Below are positions 1 to 4,996 of a stretch of DNA of 5,346 bases, piece after piece; position 1 is the first letter of the stretch, and each line of letters starts with the position of its first letter. Location of the stretch: assembly GCA_028869975.1 (NCBI GenBank), contig JAGWQR010000047.1, forward strand, positions 1 through 5,346. The letters run 5' to 3'. The position numbers and the translations under genes were made by a program. This stretch comes from Alphaproteobacteria bacterium (lineage in GTDB: Bacteria; Pseudomonadota; Alphaproteobacteria; Sphingomonadales; Sphingomonadaceae). The notes below the pieces were generated by a model. That model was not told the origin of the DNA, did not search any database, and saw only the letters and a list, made by a program, of their open reading frames with translations.

Positions 1-1127
1 AACGTTATGAGGCGGTTGCGCTGACCGGCAATGTCCGCTTTGTCGGCAATGTCTGTGTGGGCCGGGATGTCCGCATTCCGGAATTGCAGGATTTGTATGA
101 CGCGGTGGTGCTCGCCACCGGTGCGCCGCATGATCGCAAGCTCGATATTCCCGGGGCCGATCTGCCAGGCGTAGTGGGTTCGGCGGCGTTTGTCGGCTGG
201 TATAACGGCCATCCCGATTATGCTGCGCTCACCCCCCCGCTCGATAGCCCTGGCGCGGTGGTGATTGGCAATGGCAATGTCGCGCTCGATGTGGCGCGGA
301 TTCTGGCGAAATCACGCGATGAATTCGCCGGATCGGACATTGTGGGCCATGCGTTGAACGCACTTGAAGCCAGCGCCATCCGCCGCATCACCATCCTCGG
401 GCGGCGTGGCCCGCACCAGATTGCGATGACCCCCAAGGAGCTGGGCGAGCTGGCGCATCTGGCGCGCGCTACCCCGCATATCGACATGGCAGATTTCCCA
501 CCCTCTGACGACGACGCGCTGCTTGAGCCGGGGATGCGCAAATCGGTGACGCATTTGCGCGCGTTTGAAGCACTAGGTGCCGACGCGCCCAGGCCGATCA
601 GTATCGATTTCGACTTTTTCGCCATGCCGGTTGCGCTAGAGGGCGACGGGCGGCTCGAACGGATCGTTATCGAGCGCACAATGCTCGACGACCAGCTACG
701 TTCGGTTGGCACCGGCGAACGCTATGTCATTCCGTGCGGACTGGCTGTTGCATGCATCGGTTACCAGACGCCGCCGATCGAATGCGTGCCCTATGAGCAT
801 GGCCGGGGCCGCTTTGCCAACGAGAATGGCCGCATTCTCCCCGGTCTCTATTGCGTGGGCTGGGCGCGACGCGGGCCTTCGGGTACGATCGGCACCAACC
901 GGCCCGACGGCTATCAGGCCGCCGAGCAGATCGCCGCCGATCTGGGGGACGGCAATGGTAAACCGGGCGGCGCGGCGCTCGATGCACTACTGACGGCGCG
1001 CGGGGTAGATGTTGTCAGCTTCACCGACTGGCAACGTATCGAGGCCGCCGAAGCGGCACGCGCCCGCACTGGCGCGCCACGCGAAAAGTTCGTCGATGTG
1101 GGGGATATGTTGCGGGCAAGGGGGTGA
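1..1127 (+). CDS. Ferredoxin/adrenodoxin-type NADP+ reductase (FprA-like), 5'-truncated by window edge
   Basis: The frame is open from the left edge (first complete codon at 3) to TGA at 1125-1127, giving 374 residues, the C-terminal part of a family whose members are usually about 440-460 aa. The N-terminal FAD GxGxxG motif lies outside the window. In the visible part, YDAVVLATGA (fragment residues about 29-38) is the second FAD-contact region. GNGNVALDVARIL (about 89-101, nt 267-305) is the NADP-binding motif, GRRGP (about 133-137) is the usual basic NADP-phosphate region, and GWARRGPSGTIGTNRPDG (about 286-303) is the signature C-terminal block of adrenodoxin reductase/FprA. Such enzymes are soluble FAD proteins that move electrons between NADPH and ferredoxins. 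The GTG at 57 is an internal codon, because the frame runs upstream of it with family-like sequence. The gene is convergent with the Lrp-family gene, 210 bp away. The family is clear; the physiological partner is not visible. Confidence 0.93.
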   Translation, partial: RYEAVALTGNVRFVGNVCVGRDVRIPELQDLYDAVVLATGAPHDRKLDIPGADLPGVVGSAAFVGWYNGHPDYAALTPPLDSPGAVVIGNGNVALDVARILAKSRDEFAGSDIVGHALNALEASAIRRITILGRRGPHQIAMTPKELGELAHLARATPHIDMADFPPSDDDALLEPGMRKSVTHLRAFEALGADAPRPISIDFDFFAMPVALEGDGRLERIVIERTMLDDQLRSVGTGERYVIPCGLAVACIGYQTPPIECVPYEHGRGRFANENGRILPGLYCVGWARRGPSGTIGTNRPDGYQAAEQIAADLGDGNGKPGGAALDALLTARGVDVVSFTDWQRIEAAEAARARTGAPREKFVDVGDMLRARG

Positions 1128-1337
1128 GGGGTGTAATCCCCCTGTCCTACACATTTTCTATTCGGTTACACAACGCGCATGTTATTCGTATCCAGGCATG
1201 CTCAATCGGCGCACAACTTGGCATCTCTTCCAGGCGCAGAGGCTCGTCGGGGAGGCGCTACCCCTTGACTGTCGTGTCACTTTTGTCACTTCAGGGTTGC
1301 TGCGGGGTTTAGCAGGCCGTGTTTGGTGCCGCGCCCC

Positions 1338-1811
1338 TCACTCTGTTACCGGCACGCCGGGCAGGTGTTTGGCGGTGCGGATGGTGAGCGAGGTTTTGAC
1401 ATGGCTCACATGCGGCGCGGTGGTCAGGTGCGTGGTCAGGAAAGCCTGAAAACTCTCCAGATCGCGCGCCACGACCTTCAGGATGAAGTCGATTTCACCG
1501 TTGAGCATATGGCATTCACGCACCGGTTCGAGCGCGGCAACATGCGCCTCGAACGCGCGCAGATCGACCTCGGCCTGACTGGTGAGCGAGACCATGACAA
1601 ACACCATGATCTTGTAGCCGAGCAGGCTGGCGTCAAGTTCGGCATGATAACCGGTGATGACGCCACCTTCCTCAAGATTGCGCACGCGGCGCAGGCAGGG
1701 CGGCGCGGTGAGGCCCACCGCCTCGGCAAGCGCAACATTGGTGATGTCGCCGCGCTCCTGCACCAGCGCGAGAATTTTGCGATCAATCAAGTCGAGCGAG
1801 ATACTGGGCAT
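1338..1811 (-). CDS. Lrp/AsnC-family transcriptional regulator
   Basis: This 157-aa protein has the family's usual length and layout. An N-terminal helix starts SLDLIDRKILALVQ (residues 5-18). The winged HTH spans about 22-52 and includes NVALAEAVGLTAPPCLRRVRNLEE. A C-terminal RAM ligand/oligomerisation domain follows, with the typical GEIDFILKVVARD segment around 105-117. Proteins of this family form dimers to octamers, wrap or bridge DNA, and often respond to an amino acid. The ligand and targets cannot be read here. The start chosen is ATG at 1809-1811, preceded by GGGGAAA about 9 nt upstream. A TTG at 1871 would add 20 residues (MHYLKLYYTV...) unlike the family, and would run through the AT-rich control region. 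The gene is divergent from the sensor-kinase gene and convergent with the reductase gene. Autoregulation through the dyad at 1831-1859 is likely but inferred. Confidence 0.93.
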   Translation of the reverse strand: MPSISLDLIDRKILALVQERGDITNVALAEAVGLTAPPCLRRVRNLEEGGVITGYHAELDASLLGYKIMVFVMVSLTSQAEVDLRAFEAHVAALEPVRECHMLNGEIDFILKVVARDLESFQAFLTTHLTTAPHVSHVKTSLTIRTAKHLPGVPVTE

Positions 1812-1830
1812 GGCTGAAACTTTCCCCGAT

Positions 1831-1859
1831 AAATTTTGACATACCGTATAATATAATTT
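1831..1859. promoter_or_regulatory. Imperfect dyad in divergent spacer, candidate Lrp-type operator
   Basis: The half-sites AAATTTTGACATAC (1831-1844) and GTATAATATAATTT (1846-1859) pair at 10 of 14 positions around the centre base 1845. The site is strongly AT-rich, as Lrp/AsnC operators usually are. It lies 20 bp upstream of the Lrp-family start codon and also contains promoter-like hexamers on the + strand: TTGACA at 1836-1841, overlapping TATAAT copies at 1847-1852 and 1852-1857, and GATAAT at 1862-1867. The spacing between these hexamers is not canonical (10, 5 or 20 nt), so no promoter can be assigned. The dyad is seen directly; its binding by the adjacent regulator is inference. Confidence 0.4.
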
Positions 1860-1973
1860 CAGATAATGCAAATCCTGTTACGCAAGAAACTGTCCCAAAC
1901 TGCGACAGAAGCATGGCGGGGGTTTCGGGCCGGCCCATGTGTCGCTAAGCTGAAATTAGGCATGATATGGCGG

Positions 1974-1988
1974 AAGGGAGCAGCATTG
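1974..1988 (+). promoter_or_regulatory. Ribosome binding site deciding a TTG start for the sensor-kinase gene
   Basis: AAGGGAG at 1974-1980 is followed by a 5-nt spacer and TTG at 1986-1988. Neither in-frame ATG upstream (1866, 1962) has a comparable purine-rich site. The residues that an earlier start would add do not look like a domain. Confidence 0.5.
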
Positions 1989-3557
1989 CGCTTTGATGAT
2001 ACAGTCGGCACGGTAATGGCGCTTCCGCGCACAACTCCGGCTGCCCGGCAGATTGTCTGGCGACAGTTGATAGACCTGCTGGCACAGGACCGGGTGGGCG
2101 CGTCACCGGGATCGGATAAGGCGTTGCGCTGGTTGAGCCAGCATCGCGCTGATATTGCACCAGCCGTGCGCGCGTCGGTGGCGCGGGGGATTGCGCCGCG
2201 CGTATCATCGCGTGCACTGGTTGCATATTTCGCTGCTGATGACATAGCGGTTGGCGCTCCTGTGCTGGCGCAGGCGCGCTTGTCCGATACAGATTGGGTG
2301 GCGCTGCTTCCAGGGCTCCCTGTTGCAGCGCGGGCCGTGGTGCGCGAGCGGCGTGATCTGAGTCCGGAAGTGCGCCAGCAACTTGCCAGCTTCGGAGCGG
2401 CTGATTATGTGCTGGAGCAATCAAAACCGGGTGCGGATCAGTCGGCGCTGCCTGGGCCAACGCCGATTGCCGAAGTCGTAGCGCGCATCGAAGCGTTCAG
2501 GGCACGGCGCGAAGCACAGTCAGAAGCGGCCATGCTGAAAAGGGCATCGCTCGAGCCCGCGTCGCATTTTCAATACCAGACCGATGCTGAAGGTGTCATA
2601 TGCGACGTAAATGGTGTGCCGCCGCACAGCCTGATCGGCCTGTCGATCGCGCAGCCCGCGCAGGACTGGCTCTGCGGCGTTGACGGCCATGCAGCAGGCG
2701 CATTTTTGCGCCGCAGGATGTTTGCGGATGCACGCATGACCGTTGCCGGAAAGGGCGTGGTTGCGGGTGAGTGGCTCATCACCGGCACCCCGTTATTTGA
2801 CGAGGGTAGTGGACAATTCCTCGGCTATCGTGGCTCTGCTCGTCGTCCATTGCGTCATGAGCGGGCGCGAAGCGAAGGGGAAGGGGCATTGCCCGCCGAA
2901 ACGGGTATCCGAGAACTCATCCACGAATTGCGTACGCCGCTCACCGCTGTCATCGGTTTTGCCGAAATGATCGCTCAACAAATGGTGGGGCCGGTCGATG
3001 CAGCATACCGCGCACACGCCAGGGCTATTCATTCAAATGGGGAGACATTGCTGCACCATATCGATGCGTTGCGCGAAGCCCATATTCTGGCGCAAAAGAA
3101 TTCAGTAGTAACCAGTTTTGATATGGCGGCGTTGCTTACCAAAGTCAGTCACCGTTTTGTTGCAGATACCGACGCACGCAAGCTCAGGCTGGTGATCGAA
3201 AGTAATGCCGGTGCGACGCTGGTGCTTTGCAATCGTGAAGCTTGCGAGCATTTGGTGGATAGGCTGATCGCTTATCTCATTGCGAGTGCACTGCCGGAAA
3301 CCGAGGTACGTCTGTTTCTACAGCAACGAGAGGCGAAAATTATTCTTATTGCGGAACGTCAGGTTTCCTCGATGAGTGAAGCTGAGCCTAGTGATGCGGG
3401 CCCATTTGCGTTAAGGCTACTGGCGCTTGCTGCACAGGCTGCTCGAGTCGGATTTGAAAATCAATTATGGCAATTGCACATTATTCTACACGCTGCTCCA
3501 GCTGAACAGGATTTTACGCCAGTTGTGACGCCACTCGGCAACGACCAGCGTTCTTGA
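1986..3557 (+). CDS. PAS/HisKA sensor histidine kinase-like protein with degenerate ATPase domain
   Basis: With the TTG start this is a 523-aa protein with no membrane segment or signal peptide, so it is probably cytoplasmic. Residues about 10-145 are helical and repeat-like, resembling alphaproteobacterial DUF2336/HEAT-like regions (tentative). A charged helical linker spans about 160-190, a PAS-like fold about 195-290 (FQYQTDAEGVICDVNG..., then GTPLFDEGSGQFLGYRG). The HisKA H-box is IRELIHELRTPLTAVIGF, with His313 (codon at 2922) as presumed phospho-acceptor. The C-terminal 415-505 region sits where HATPase_c belongs, but the N-box is only CEHLVDRLIAYLIASAL, without the usual Asn, and no DxGxG or GxGxG glycine motif is present. 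The TTG at 1986 is chosen because AAGGGAG lies 5 nt upstream. In-frame ATGs at 1866 (no ribosome site, inside the lrp control region) and 1962 are alternatives. It may be a pseudokinase, a phosphotransfer protein or a very divergent kinase. Its partner is unknown. Confidence 0.82.
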   Translation: MRFDDTVGTVMALPRTTPAARQIVWRQLIDLLAQDRVGASPGSDKALRWLSQHRADIAPAVRASVARGIAPRVSSRALVAYFAADDIAVGAPVLAQARLSDTDWVALLPGLPVAARAVVRERRDLSPEVRQQLASFGAADYVLEQSKPGADQSALPGPTPIAEVVARIEAFRARREAQSEAAMLKRASLEPASHFQYQTDAEGVICDVNGVPPHSLIGLSIAQPAQDWLCGVDGHAAGAFLRRRMFADARMTVAGKGVVAGEWLITGTPLFDEGSGQFLGYRGSARRPLRHERARSEGEGALPAETGIRELIHELRTPLTAVIGFAEMIAQQMVGPVDAAYRAHARAIHSNGETLLHHIDALREAHILAQKNSVVTSFDMAALLTKVSHRFVADTDARKLRLVIESNAGATLVLCNREACEHLVDRLIAYLIASALPETEVRLFLQQREAKIILIAERQVSSMSEAEPSDAGPFALRLLALAAQAARVGFENQLWQLHIILHAAPAEQDFTPVVTPLGNDQRS

Positions 3558-3568
3558 ATCAGGACGTC

Positions 3569-3596
3569 TTGTTTCGATCAGGCCTTGCCGTTAAAG
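3569..3596 (+). promoter_or_regulatory. Possible promoter of the tRNA gene
   Basis: TTGTTT (3569-3574), a 16-nt spacer and TTAAAG (3591-3596) could form a -35/-10 pair about 20 nt upstream of the mature tRNA start, followed by a GC-rich discriminator. The match is weak, and read-through from the kinase gene (stop at 3557) is an alternative. Confidence 0.25.
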
Positions 3597-3615
3597 GCTG
3601 CCAGACCTGCCATGG

Positions 3616-3690
3616 GGGCCTGTAGCTCAACGGTAGAGCCGGCCGCTCATAACGGCTTGGTTGGGGGTTCGAATCCCTCCGGGCCCACCA
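3616..3690 (+). tRNA. tRNA with anticodon CAT, probably tRNA-Ile2 (lysidine-modified)
   Basis: A full cloverleaf folds by hand. The acceptor stem is GGGCCTG (3616-3622) with CGGGCCC (3680-3686), including one G-U pair. The D-stem is GCTC/GAGC (3625-3628, 3636-3639) with a short 7-nt loop. The anticodon stem is GGCCG/CGGCT with loop CTCATAA, anticodon CAT at 3648-3650. The variable region is TGGTT, and the T-arm is GGGGG-TTCGAAT-CCCTC (3663-3679). Discriminator A (3687) and an encoded CCA (3688-3690) complete it. CAT could mean elongator Met or Ile2. Acceptor pairs C4-G69 and C5-G68 match those I recall as favouring the lysidine synthase TilS in E. coli Ile2, and differ from elongator Met, so Ile2 decoding AUA is preferred. 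The gene marks the boundary between core-like DNA and the AT-rich element on its right. Confidence 0.95.
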
Positions 3691-3790
3691 GCATTTTCAA
3701 TTAAATGACTGGTATTATTGAATAAAAATTCATAATATATTTTCCCGTCCCACATTTAGTCCCACATTATTTGGGGGATGTGACGGCATA
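3691..3790. other. AT-rich element boundary next to tRNA, candidate attachment-site region
   Basis: Immediately after the tRNA CCA end the base composition drops to mostly A/T (clearest at 3691-3742), unlike the GC-rich DNA to the left. No gene starts here; the best minus-strand reading frame is about 10 codons. The stretch contains TTCAAT (3696-3701) inverted as ATTGAA (3717-3722) and the tandem repeats listed separately. Tyrosine integrases commonly use tRNA 3' ends as attachment cores, so this is a plausible att left end. No second copy of the tRNA 3' end was found in the rest of the window. Confidence 0.45.
3747..3768. repeat. Tandem GTCCCACATT repeats, candidate integrase/excisionase arm-type sites
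   Basis: The perfect 10-bp repeat GTCCCACATT occurs at 3747-3756 and 3759-3768, a 12-bp period that is close to one helical turn. A diverged inverted relative, GATGTGAC, lies at 3777-3784. Its ATGTG (3778-3782) also pairs with CACAT (3763-3767) as a short hairpin. Short direct repeats about 60 bp inside a tRNA-borne attachment core and next to an AlpA-like gene fit arm-type integrase or directionality-factor sites. The repeats are seen; the role is inferred. Confidence 0.5.
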
Positions 3791-3835
3791 ATTTGCGACG
3801 AGTTGAGAGCGAGCGAGACAATCGCTGCAATCAAA

Positions 3836-4036
3836 TTAGGTCTGATTGCTAAAGCCAACCGGATCGGCGACCCATCGGTTGATTTCGGATTCGCGCCAGC
3901 CCGCACCACTGATGCTGATTTTAACCTGGCGCGGGAACGTGCCTTCGCCGATCTTGCGATAGAGCGTCGAGCGGCTCAGGCCCGTGCGGTTGAGGACAGT
4001 TTTGATCCGGACGATGCGGTCAGGGTTTGGGGGCAT
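3836..4036 (-). CDS. AlpA-family (MerR-like HTH) phage/island regulator or excisionase
   Basis: This 66-aa protein is small like the usual AlpA proteins. Residues 8-35 (IVRIKTVLNRTGLSRSTLYR, then KIGEGTFP) form the AlpA winged HTH. A wing region follows and then GWRESEINRWVADP (46-59), the conserved C-terminal signature. AlpA-type proteins regulate integrase genes or act as recombination directionality factors for P4-like integrases. The ATG at 4034-4036 is chosen because AAGGAAG lies just upstream and the family signature begins a few residues later. An in-frame extension to 4135 adds Cys-rich residues foreign to the family. The ATG overlaps the stop of the upstream 54-codon ORF (TAATG), suggesting translational coupling. 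The gene points toward the tRNA and the repeats at 3747-3768, its possible binding sites. No integrase is next to it. Confidence 0.88.
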   Translation of the reverse strand: MPPNPDRIVRIKTVLNRTGLSRSTLYRKIGEGTFPRQVKISISGAGWRESEINRWVADPVGFSNQT

Positions 4037-4200
4037 TATCTTCTTCCTTTTGACGGTGTTGCATGACTGGCAAAAGCAGAGTTGGCGGCATTTTTCGCCA
4101 GCGCAAGACCCTCGGACACACCTTGCATCAAGCACACACCATCCCGCGCTACAAAGGCAGAATGAGAGCGAAATGGCAGCGATAATTCCATATTTTTCAT
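4036..4200 (-). CDS. Hypothetical 54-aa protein, translationally coupled upstream of alpA
   Basis: This minus-strand ORF runs from ATG (4198-4200) to TAA (4036-4038), with the last A of the stop shared with the alpA start codon. The product begins MKNMELSLPFRSHSAFVARD, continues GVCLMQGVSEGLALAKNAAN (21-40) and ends in a basic tail, SKGRR. The middle is alanine-rich and amphipathic in look. No transmembrane segment or known motif is recognised. No good ribosome site precedes 4200; in-frame alternatives are ATG 4191, GTG 4137 and ATG 4128. Support comes from the TAATG overlap, the placing of alpA's ribosome site inside its last codons, and the smooth coding look of the C-terminal two thirds. 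It may be a small regulatory partner of AlpA, or a fortuitous frame. Function is unknown. Confidence 0.5.
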   Translation of the reverse strand: MKNMELSLPFRSHSAFVARDGVCLMQGVSEGLALAKNAANSAFASHATPSKGRR

Positions 4201-4256
4201 TGCTATTGAATGCGAGTCATTGGCTTTTTGTGCCTCTCATTGCTTCGAGTCGCTTG
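4197..4256. repeat. Three TCATTG-headed units at exact 20-bp period
   Basis: TCATTG occurs at 4197, 4217 and 4237. Each 20-bp unit also has GC at its positions 16-17, while the rest varies (for example TCATTGCTATTG, TCATTGGCTTTT, TCATTGCTTCGA). A further inverted relative, AATGAGAG (4161-4168), pairs with CTCTCATT (4234-4241). The block covers the start of the 54-aa ORF and the region where an alpA promoter should lie. Regular two-turn spacing suggests a regulator-binding array, but only six bases are well conserved. Confidence 0.3.
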
Positions 4257-4545
4257 AGACTTGTGTGCATTTTAATCGCGATCAAGCGCTATTTTCATTT
4301 GTCGTAGTGTGGCGTGCAAAGACTTGCAGGGGCGTAGTTTGTTGATCGCGCCTGAGGTGGCGCGGGACGTTGAGGACGCACACTGACCGCGTAAATGCGA
4401 ATCGGAGAGCGGCTGAGTCGTGATGCCCCGCAGGCACACTTGCGTCGCTCATGACCGGACTTCCGCTGGCACATGGCCGCCATGCGGGGCATCCGGCTGG
4501 CTTCGCGCTATGCAAGGGTGCCGTTATATGTTGCACCCAACACCA
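4201..4545. other. 345-bp stretch without an intact gene; short repeats and coding-like debris
   Basis: No frame gives a recognisable complete protein. On the + strand two coding-like fragments appear. One (4276-4386) ends LLIAPEVARDVEDAH and stops. The other (4395 to about 4545, in a different frame) starts MRIGERLSRDAPQAH, is broken by TGA at 4452-4454, and continues PDFRWHMAAMRGIRLASRY then VPLYVAPNT with GC-rich third positions. Overlapping minus-strand frames (4282-4536, 4295-4492) look like low-complexity shadows. The stretch therefore probably mixes regulatory DNA for the alpA unit with the remains of one or more decayed genes joined to the VOC gene end. I could not name the original gene. 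Confidence 0.4.
4422..4493. repeat. Perfect 11-bp inverted repeat around a 50-bp spacer
   Basis: GATGCCCCGCA (4422-4432) and TGCGGGGCATC (4483-4493) are exact inverse complements. The smaller inverted repeat CATGG-CCG-CCATG (4472-4484) overlaps the right arm. No T-run follows either arm, so it is not a typical terminator. It could be a recombination or protein-binding site, or a chance result of high GC. Confidence 0.35.
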
Positions 4546-4941
4546 TCAAGCCGGGCAATCCAACATCCATTGCACACCAAATTTATCGGTGAGTTTCCCA
4601 TAATAGTCGCCCCACGGCTGAATGCCGATTGGCGTTGTTACGGTGCCACCTTCAGCGAGGCGATTGAAGAGGGCCAAAGTTTGTTCGCGGTCGTCTGTCC
4701 AGAGAATATGCGCTGATCCGCGCATTGGCTCTGCATCATCATTGTCAGAAGCGTAGAACAATATGCCCAGCCCCTCAAACTTTGCGTGCATGATCTTGCC
4801 GCGCATCGCTTCGTTCAGCACCGGCATGTTGCCATCACCAAAGCGCTTCACTTCGACAATTTCCCCAAGGCCGCACTGAGTATAAAATGCGAGCGCCTGT
4901 TCACAGACTGTCGTGAAAAACAAATAATTTGCAAGCTGCAC
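4546..4941 (-). CDS. PhnB-like VOC (glyoxalase/bleomycin-resistance fold) family protein
   Basis: This 131-aa single-domain protein has the PhnB-like VOC pattern. ANYLFFTTVCEQALAFYTQC (residues 4-23) is the opening strand-helix, and MHAKFEGLGILF (51-62) carries a His (52) at a usual metal-ligand position. AHILWTDDREQTLALFNRL (77-95) follows, and PWGDYYGKLTDKFGVQWML (109-127) is the strongly conserved closing block. Family members bind a metal and act as dioxygenases, isomerases or resistance proteins, and many are uncharacterised, so the substrate cannot be assigned. The start is GTG (4939-4941) with AAGGAG 7 nt upstream (4949-4954 on the + strand). The GC content appears lower than in the flanking genes, which fits acquisition as cargo. 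It lies 55 bp downstream of traD on the same strand, so co-transcription is possible. It is not a usual conjugation gene. Confidence 0.92.
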   Translation of the reverse strand: MQLANYLFFTTVCEQALAFYTQCGLGEIVEVKRFGDGNMPVLNEAMRGKIMHAKFEGLGILFYASDNDDAEPMRGSAHILWTDDREQTLALFNRLAEGGTVTTPIGIQPWGDYYGKLTDKFGVQWMLDCPA

Positions 4942-4996
4942 GGCGGTTCTCCTTTTATGGCCTCATAGGTGATTTTACACTAAATCCAATGTGCAT

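Noticed and set aside
1128..1337. Possible terminators between the convergent reductase and Lrp genes
   Set aside because: Only weak GGGG/CCCC hairpins (1128-1141, 1249-1264) without T-runs, and a 9-bp-period TGTCACTT repeat (1275-1291). None supports a terminator call.
1009..1449. + strand 146-codon frame across the reductase end and the intergenic gap
   Set aside because: It overlaps the reductase and Lrp genes in shadow frames and has no recognisable domain or ribosome site.
1323..1817. 164-codon + strand frame opposite the Lrp-family gene
   Set aside because: It is antisense to a clear family member, and its residues are the mirror of the lrp codons with no domain.
1812..1871. N-terminal extension of the Lrp-family protein from TTG 1871
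   Set aside because: The added residues do not resemble the family and overlap the AT-rich control region. ATG 1811 has a purine-rich ribosome site and gives the normal family length.
3582..3598. GCCTT-AAGGC hairpin after the kinase gene
   Set aside because: Five base pairs with no following T-run; too weak for a terminator call.
3803..4066. 87-codon + strand frame opposite alpA
   Set aside because: It is antisense to the recognisable AlpA protein and has no domain of its own.
4037..4135. Cys-rich N-terminal extension of AlpA
   Set aside because: AlpA proteins are short and begin near the HTH. A strong ribosome site precedes ATG 4036, and the extension lies out of frame over the better 54-codon ORF.
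4282..4536. Minus-strand frames of 84 and 65 codons upstream of alpA
   Set aside because: They overlap each other in two frames, with compositions rich in Arg, Pro, Ser and His typical of GC-rich shadows. No domain or ribosome site.
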